Positions 58,793 to 64,000 of a stretch of DNA of 64,000 bases are shown here, piece after piece; positions within the stretch are counted from its first letter, which is position 1, and each line of letters starts with the position of its first letter. Source of the DNA: UBA6770 sp965660875 (GTDB lineage: Bacteria > Bacteroidota > Bacteroidia > Flavobacteriales_G > Salibacteraceae). Under the pieces are notes generated by a model, which was not told the DNA's origin, made no database searches, and was given only the letters and a program-made list of their open reading frames with translations. The position numbers and the translations under genes are program-made. The stretch covers positions 1-64,000 of the forward strand of contig CBFIBQ010000014.1 in the NCBI GenBank assembly GCA_965660875.1, given 5' to 3'.

Positions 58793-59698
58793 TTATAAAT
58801 TTTCTTTTTTGGGATGCTGTTCTAAAACTTCTAAATCTGGTGTTCGGTTATTTTTTATTGGCTTTTGAAGTGGACCTAAACTATCGAGATAAGGAAGCTC
58901 CTTATCCTTATCGTAAATATCAAAGACTTGTTTGTGATCCCTAAAGGACTTTAAAGTTTGACCCAAACGCAAAACGCCTCGATCTCTACTACTTCTTACT
59001 CTATCTAGATCTACTTCAATGGGGATCATTTCCGGACCCGTACTGGCTTGATACATAACTCTTCCATCGGGGCCGCATACTATTGAACGACCAGTTCCGC
59101 CGTCTCCCAAACCATTAATATCAATAACAAAACATTGATTAATTGCCGCTGTTGCTTGCGCATTAGCCAATTCTATGTCTCGATCAATTGTTCCCGTAAG
59201 TGAGGGATGAATAATGACTTCTACACCCTGAACCGCCAAGGTTCTTGAGGTTTCCGGGAACCACATATCGTAACAAATAGACATGCCAAATTTTCCAACA
59301 TTGGGAACGTCCCAAATTAAAAACTCAGTGCCACTTTCCACTCCCTCTTCATATGGTAAGAAAGGAAACATTTTATCGTATCGTCCTACAATTTCGCCTT
59401 GAGGATTGATAACTGAGGCAGTATTGTAAATTTTGCCGTGTTTCTTTTGAAACATAGACCCTGGAATTAACCAGATTTTATGTTTTTTGGCTATTTCTCT
59501 GAATTCATCCTCAATATCATTTGGAAATTCCATTGCATTGTGTGTTAATGGGCCAAATGGAGCAAGCTCCGAAAACATCACCATATCTACCCATGGATAG
59601 ATGGACATGAGTACTTCTAATTTGTGTTTCATTACTGGTACATTGCTCGCTCCTGCGCGGACATGCATTTGAATACCTGCTATTGAAAATGGTGTCAT
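58793..59698 (-). CDS. Carbon-nitrogen hydrolase (nitrilase superfamily amidase)
   Basis: A 301-residue amidase with the complete E44-K109-C142 triad (FSELAPFG, GRYDKMFPF, SICYDMWFPE). Relatives include N-carbamoylputrescine amidase. I choose ATG 59698 (MTPFSIAGIQMHV), the conserved family start. The upstream in-frame ATG at 59806 adds 36 residues unlike the family. First gene of the four-enzyme set. A dyad at 59758-59801 precedes it. Confidence 0.9.
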   Translation of the reverse strand: MTPFSIAGIQMHVRAGASNVPVMKHKLEVLMSIYPWVDMVMFSELAPFGPLTHNAMEFPNDIEDEFREIAKKHKIWLIPGSMFQKKHGKIYNTASVINPQGEIVGRYDKMFPFLPYEEGVESGTEFLIWDVPNVGKFGMSICYDMWFPETSRTLAVQGVEVIIHPSLTGTIDRDIELANAQATAAINQCFVIDINGLGDGGTGRSIVCGPDGRVMYQASTGPEMIPIEVDLDRVRSSRDRGVLRLGQTLKSFRDHKQVFDIYDKDKELPYLDSLGPLQKPIKNNRTPDLEVLEQHPKKENL

Positions 59699-60039
59699 AT
59701 CGAAAAAAGAGTGTCTTTTACTTAAAAAATTTAGAAATGCGAAATTAGAACAGTGCTCAAAATAAGTTTTAAAAAATACGTATTCTAAACTTATTATTTT
59801 GAACAATCTTTGAAATAGACCAAGTTTATATTCAATTCGTAAACTACGCTATTTTTCTCAAGGCGATAATTCGAGGTTGCTTAAATAAGTTAACATATGT
59901 GTCATCGATAAACCGCGAAGACTTTCTGGGTTTCGAAAAATACAATGTATTGGTCTTCGTGAAGGCAGCCATTTAATGCATTGAAAAACGGATTTTAAGT
60001 ATTTGCTGTGACTTTTTACTTTGCTTTGTTGTGTTTTAG
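59699..60039. other. Divergent intergenic region
   Basis: Holds the 59758-59801 dyad and the leader of the TPR-kinase gene at 60040. No consensus TAnnTTTG box was found on either strand. No gene is supported. Confidence 0.5.
59758..59801. promoter_or_regulatory. 44-bp dyad upstream of the amidase-decarboxylase set
   Basis: Outer arms CAAAATAA (59758-59765) and TTATTTTG (59794-59801) pair exactly and share their centre (between 59779 and 59780) with the perfect palindrome AATACGTATT (59775-59784). It is 60 bases before the amidase ATG and could be an operator. The protein is unknown, and AT-rich chance symmetry cannot be excluded. Confidence 0.35.
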
Positions 60040-62124
60040 ATGAACACATTGGTGATAAATAATTTTAAAAGTTGGCTTACCGTTATCCTGTGTGGCTTAA
60101 TACTTAGCTTCAATGGAAATGCTTTCAGTTCAGATTCGTTAAAGAACGCACTGCACAATCCAGAGTTAAGCAAAAAAGCTTTACTAAAAATACAATGGCG
60201 ATTAGCTTTTAAATACACGTACATTGACCCAGATAGTGGTCTTAAGTGGTCTAAGGTTGCTTTTGAAGAAGCCACAAAACAGACTAATAGTAGAAGTATT
60301 CAAGGGGCTTTGCATCTTATGGGTGTAAACTACACAAAGCTCTTAAGGTATGATTCCGCGAAGCTCACTGCCCAACATAAATATAATATTGGTGAACAGT
60401 TTAACGACAGTGTCGGAATGATTGATGCTCAAATTGATTTGGGTAATGTAAATTTAGAGCTAGGTGAGTATGACTCCGCAATTCATTATTACACCTTTTC
60501 TTTAAAAAAAGCCTACCTCATTGATAGTGTATCTCGACCATTAGCCAGAAGGAGGTTAATACAAAGGTGTTTGATAAATTTGGGGGAGGCTGCCAAGGAT
60601 CAAGGCTTCTACACTAAATCTTTGCAATATTTTCGACAAGCTGAGTCCAGAGGCCTAAGAGGTTTTTATGCCTCTGTTCACCGGCATTATGGTGAGTTAT
60701 ATACTTTACAGAATGATTTTGACAATGCTAAGAGCCATTTTTTAAAGGCAATAAAGTCAGCCAGAATTAATAATAGAAGGGGCTCTCTCAGTAACTACTA
60801 TATTTCATTTGCAAGTATGTATGAGGAATATGCTCAGTTAGACTCAGCACTCCTTTACATTCGTTTGGCTAATAATATTCTTGAAGAAAACGGAAATGCA
60901 TATGCTTCATCAAGATTAAAGATTCAATATGCGAGACTAATTAGAGCGTCCAGGTCGCCTGATAGCGCATTAAAAATTTTGCAGCCTGCTATCAAAATTA
61001 TGGAAGCTAGAAAAATGGCAAAAGAATTACCTAAAGCTTATTTGGAGTTAGCGATTTGTCATTTATTATTAGATCAGCATTTGAAGGCAAAACAGAATTT
61101 TTTAAAAAGCTATGAAACCTCTAAATCCATGAGTACGGTTGTTACACAAAAAACTGCACTGGAGTATTTATATAAACTGGCTAAATCGGCGGGAAAACTT
61201 AGTTTGTCTCAGAATTATCTCGAAGAATTGAGGCAAATTGAGCTTAAAATTTATAACAAAGAGCAAACAAGAAAGTTGGCGCAAGCACAAGCTGAACATG
61301 AATACGAGGTTTTAAGGAAAAAAGAAGAGGCGTTAGCAGCGCAGCGATTTGAGTTTGCAAACACGCAGTATGAAAAAGAGCTGCAATCAGAAAAGGTTAA
61401 ATTGAGGTTAATGGCGATTATTGGACTAATAGTTCTTTTTGCTAGTGGACTTCTATTGTATGCTTGGATGGATAATAAGAAGAAAAATAAGCTATTAATC
61501 GTTCAAAAGGAAGCATTAGAAAAAAGGGATGCTGAAAAAGAGCTCCTTTTAAGAGAGATACACCACAGGGTAAAAAACAACCTACAAGTTATCAGCAGCC
61601 TTTTAGATTTACAAACAATGCGAAGTCCCAGTGAACAAGCAACAAAGCAATTGAAAGAAGGTCAAAGCAGAGTAAAATCAATGGCGCTTATACACCAAAA
61701 GTTATATCAACAGGAAAACTTAAGTACGGTGGATTTTAGTGAATATCTTACGAGCATTTCATCGTTTATCAAATCTACATTTCTAACTGAGGGTGAATGC
61801 CATATATCTATTAATGCCCAAAACTGTAACTTGGATATAGACCGAGCAATTCCTTTAGGATTGATTGCAAATGAACTGTTGACAAATGCTTTTAAATATG
61901 GAAAAGTTGCGGACCGGCCGTTGATGATATCCATAGAAATGACTGAAAACGATTCGACCTTCAATTTCATTGTTCAAGATAATGGTCCCGGAATGAGCTC
62001 TGATAATGAAATGTTAAAGCCTAAATCGCTTGGTATGCGCATAGTGAAAAGGCTTACCAAGCAGTTGAACGGTACATTAGAATATAGTTTTGATTCCGGT
62101 GCTAAGTTTGAGCTCCTTTTTTGA
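60040..62124 (+). CDS. TPR-containing histidine kinase, HisKA_2 type
   Basis: A 694-residue protein: signal peptide (about 1-28), TPR-like repeats (about 60-420), coiled coil (about 415-455), one TM (about 456-478), HisKA_2 with H508 (LREIHHRVKNNLQVISSLLDL) and HATPase_c (LIANELLTNAFKY, DNGPGMS, SLGMRIVKRL). HisKA_2 kinases often pair with LytTR regulators, as here: the regulator at 62573 follows on the same strand after a 448-base gap. Divergent from the amidase-decarboxylase set. Confidence 0.9.
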   Translation: MNTLVINNFKSWLTVILCGLILSFNGNAFSSDSLKNALHNPELSKKALLKIQWRLAFKYTYIDPDSGLKWSKVAFEEATKQTNSRSIQGALHLMGVNYTKLLRYDSAKLTAQHKYNIGEQFNDSVGMIDAQIDLGNVNLELGEYDSAIHYYTFSLKKAYLIDSVSRPLARRRLIQRCLINLGEAAKDQGFYTKSLQYFRQAESRGLRGFYASVHRHYGELYTLQNDFDNAKSHFLKAIKSARINNRRGSLSNYYISFASMYEEYAQLDSALLYIRLANNILEENGNAYASSRLKIQYARLIRASRSPDSALKILQPAIKIMEARKMAKELPKAYLELAICHLLLDQHLKAKQNFLKSYETSKSMSTVVTQKTALEYLYKLAKSAGKLSLSQNYLEELRQIELKIYNKEQTRKLAQAQAEHEYEVLRKKEEALAAQRFEFANTQYEKELQSEKVKLRLMAIIGLIVLFASGLLLYAWMDNKKKNKLLIVQKEALEKRDAEKELLLREIHHRVKNNLQVISSLLDLQTMRSPSEQATKQLKEGQSRVKSMALIHQKLYQQENLSTVDFSEYLTSISSFIKSTFLTEGECHISINAQNCNLDIDRAIPLGLIANELLTNAFKYGKVADRPLMISIEMTENDSTFNFIVQDNGPGMSSDNEMLKPKSLGMRIVKRLTKQLNGTLEYSFDSGAKFELLF

Positions 62125-62572
62125 TTTGAACACACGTCAAGTAGGGGCTTTTGTTCGGCATCCAATCTTCGTCAAAAAATAAAACTCTAACGAAAACATT
62201 CCTTTTTGCTTGGGTACAGGTATTATTCTGTGCGAAATCTAATCCATGACGGTATATTGTATTTTGAGTTTCAGTAAGAATTAAAGGTGTTGCTAAAAAA
62301 CATTCCCTTAGTATTGGACAAGGTTTCGCATTGAAGAAAGCATAGGACAACTAAACAGAATAGCAAATTTCGAATTCTGTAGGATGATGATTTAATTTAT
62401 TAATGAACTCAGAACATTGACGTATATTACCGCCGAAAAATATTGACTTCCAATTATATTTGAAACGCAAGTCAAGAGCCTTTAAAGCTCTATTGATAGC
62501 AGGTAATACATAGAACACCGTTGCAGAAGACGCTTCAAAAAGAGTGATAGTTTTGTTTTTGTAAGAATATTT
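62125..62572. other. Intergenic gap between kinase and regulator
   Basis: Unusually long for a two-component pair. A minus-strand open frame (62102-62350) overlaps the kinase 3' end and is not convincing. A small palindrome AGAGC/GCTCT lies at 62475-62491. No promoter box matching TAnnTTTG was identified. Confidence 0.4.
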
Positions 62573-63289
62573 ATGAAAAAGGTAAAAGTTGGAATTGTTG
62601 AAGATGAAGGGGTGATAGCTGAAAACCTTTTAGTTGTATTAGAGGATATTGGTTATCAAACGTGCGAACCTGCCAGTTCTTATGACGAAGCGCTTGAAAT
62701 GATTGAGACCGAACACCCCGATATTGTTTTGCTTGACATTATGATCCAAGGTGACAAAGACGGAATAGACCTTGCATGGGAGATTAAAGAAAATATTAAG
62801 GTACCGTTCATTTTTCTAACTTCAAGTTCGGATCCACTTACGGTAGAAAAAGCAAAAAGCGTTGATCCTCCGGCTTACTTGGTAAAACCATTTAATAGAG
62901 ATGATTTATTTACAAGTATCGAAATCGCTCTGCACAACTTTAAAACCGATAACATTAGTTTAAGTCCACAACATGTGCTAAAAGATGTGTTATTCATAAA
63001 GGACAAAGAGCTTTACAAAAAACTTCTTTTTGATGAAATTCTGTTTTTGAAGAGTGACCATGTGTATGTTGATATCATTACGACAAAGGGCAAATTTGTC
63101 ATTCGAAGCACAATGAATGATATACTAAAAAAGCTAAATGAGAAATTCTACCGCACGCATCGCTCTTGCATTGTAAACCTAGAAAAAATTGACTCCATTC
63201 AGGGTGAAGAATTGGTGGTTGGAAAACATAATATTCCAATTGCTAAAAACTATCGAGACAACTTGCTTATAGGCTTAAATATGATCTAA
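62573..63289 (+). CDS. LytTR family response regulator
   Basis: A 238-residue regulator: receiver domain (about 3-120) with acidic E10-D11-E12, phospho-acceptor Asp in VLLDIMIQ (D55 region), FLTSSSDP and KPF, then a LytTR DNA-binding domain (about 145-238: FLKSDHVYVDIITTKGKFVIRSTMNDIL, FYRTHRSCIVNLEKIDSIQGEELVV). Probably phosphorylated by the HisKA_2 kinase at 60040. Confidence 0.93.
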   Translation: MKKVKVGIVEDEGVIAENLLVVLEDIGYQTCEPASSYDEALEMIETEHPDIVLLDIMIQGDKDGIDLAWEIKENIKVPFIFLTSSSDPLTVEKAKSVDPPAYLVKPFNRDDLFTSIEIALHNFKTDNISLSPQHVLKDVLFIKDKELYKKLLFDEILFLKSDHVYVDIITTKGKFVIRSTMNDILKKLNEKFYRTHRSCIVNLEKIDSIQGEELVVGKHNIPIAKNYRDNLLIGLNMI

Positions 63290-63379
63290 ATTCTTCGTAA
63301 CAGAATACGGTGTTTTCGTAACATTTCATCGGTTAATATTTTTCCTTTAACATAATTTTGGATTGTAAGAAAATCCTTA

Positions 63380-64000
63380 ATGTCAAAGAAACACACTCTA
63401 TTAATAACTTATTTGTTTGCCTGTGGATTGTTCAACCTTTTGCATGCCCAAGAAGAGGAAGGTGAATCAATTAAAGACAAGGTAAAAAAGAATGTTGGTG
63501 TTTCTGGAGGTATTGGTTACAGTTCTACTTTTTATGATATGTCTGGAGCGCCAAATCAGCGACCACCCCATTTTTGGCAACTTACGGCTAATTTGAATAT
63601 TAATGCTGGACCAATTAACTTGCCGTTCTCAGCCCGTTTTTCGCCTGCCGGCAACGATGGTGCATACCCCACAATTCCAACACAAATTGGACTAAGTCCA
63701 AATTACAAGGCTTGGACCTTACACTTAGGTTGGAGGTCGTTAAAGTTTTCAGATTTCTCGGTATCGGGAAATCAATTCGTTGGGGCAGGAGTAGAGTACA
63801 AACCTGAAAAAAAGATAATTGTTAGAGCCTTGGGAGGACGATTTGTAAAATCTAACATTGAATACGACCCAAATAGAATCGTTGTTGGTTCGCCTGCCTA
63901 CGAGCGATGGGGTGGAGGAGCACAAGTAGTTCTTGGATCAGATGAAAAGCATATTGGCTTTCATTTGTTCAAAGCTAAAGATGACCCAAACTCTCTACCC
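63380..64000 (+). CDS. Outer-membrane beta-barrel-like protein, cut by the window end
   Basis: An ATG at 63380 opens a frame that stays open for 207 codons to the last base. It encodes a signal peptide ending LLHAQ, then an alternating barrel-like sequence (GVSGGIGYSSTFYD, LNINAGPINLPFSARFS, WTLHLGWRSLKFSDFSVSGNQFVGAGVEYKP, GFHLFKAKDDPNS). The pattern resembles the N-terminus of large Bacteroidota outer-membrane proteins with translocated repeats, but only the first part is visible. No function assigned. Confidence 0.75.
   Translation, partial: MSKKHTLLITYLFACGLFNLLHAQEEEGESIKDKVKKNVGVSGGIGYSSTFYDMSGAPNQRPPHFWQLTANLNINAGPINLPFSARFSPAGNDGAYPTIPTQIGLSPNYKAWTLHLGWRSLKFSDFSVSGNQFVGAGVEYKPEKKIIVRALGGRFVKSNIEYDPNRIVVGSPAYERWGGGAQVVLGSDEKHIGFHLFKAKDDPNSLP

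Noticed and set aside
62102..62350. 82-residue minus-strand open frame between kinase and regulator
   Set aside because: It overlaps the 3' end of the kinase, has no promoter box or homology I can name, and the composition looks non-coding.

Overview
The window looks like a chromosomal segment of a Bacteroidota bacterium, most likely a marine or aquatic member of Flavobacteriia (a Cryomorphaceae-, Schleiferiaceae- or Crocinitomicaceae-like lineage is my guess, not proven). Evidence: five secreted proteins end in type IX secretion (T9SS) sorting domains with the YPNP signature. Several genes are preceded by the Bacteroidota -7 promoter box TAnnTTTG rather than an E. coli-type -10. Many families typical of this phylum are present (DUF4293, Lnb/DUF4105, TonB receptors, a CarH-sigma-crt carotenoid operon, a divergent xerD/aroQ pair). 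No rRNA, tRNA, CRISPR array, intact insertion sequence or prophage was seen.

Layout. 1-3.7 kb is an accessory-looking stretch: a lone lipoprotein gene between short inverted repeats, a methyltransferase, possible decayed coding remnants and a pair of paralogous lipoproteins. 3.7-11.8 kb is envelope and housekeeping: CPBP protease, SRPBCC protein, M23-LysM peptidase, T9SS subtilase translationally coupled to a di-haem peroxidase, queE, a glycosyltransferase and pdxH. 11.8-17.4 kb appears to be a copper-uptake block: an OprC/NosA-like TonB receptor with CxxxM and HxM motifs, a Met/His-rich lipoprotein and a small Cys-motif membrane protein, divergent from a histidine kinase/response regulator pair. 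17.4-25.9 kb holds a Kir-type K+ channel, two large tandem paralogous beta-propeller T9SS proteins with a lipoprotein between them, and a YdcF/ElyC protein. 25.9-30.8 kb is a carotenoid operon: a CarH-like B12-binding MerR regulator, an ECF sigma factor, crtI, crtB, idi and a pterin synthase, with a striking array of TTGTTTA/TAAACAA operator-like sites ahead of the sigma gene.

30.8-42.3 kb carries rhodanese, xerD, aroQ, a long di-haem peroxidase, PhoX-type phosphatase, HEAT protein, YggS, DUF4293, Lnb and a CDP-sugar trio (rfbF, rfbG, an epimerase). 42.3-44.6 kb has two inverted-repeat elements flanking a Cas4-like DUF2779 protein. 44.6-51 kb has an MFS transporter, a flavin-type oxidase, a small barrel protein, a cupin, an aldehyde dehydrogenase, a T9SS protein and a decayed second copy of the aldehyde dehydrogenase 5' end.

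51-64 kb contains two TPR-histidine kinases and a LytTR response regulator around a four-enzyme cluster: nitrilase-family amidase, fold-I Orn/Lys/Arg decarboxylase, ATP-grasp ligase and C45 autoproteolytic acyltransferase. I consider this the best candidate for an undescribed pathway, perhaps forming an amide of a decarboxylated amino acid. The window ends inside a probable outer-membrane barrel gene.
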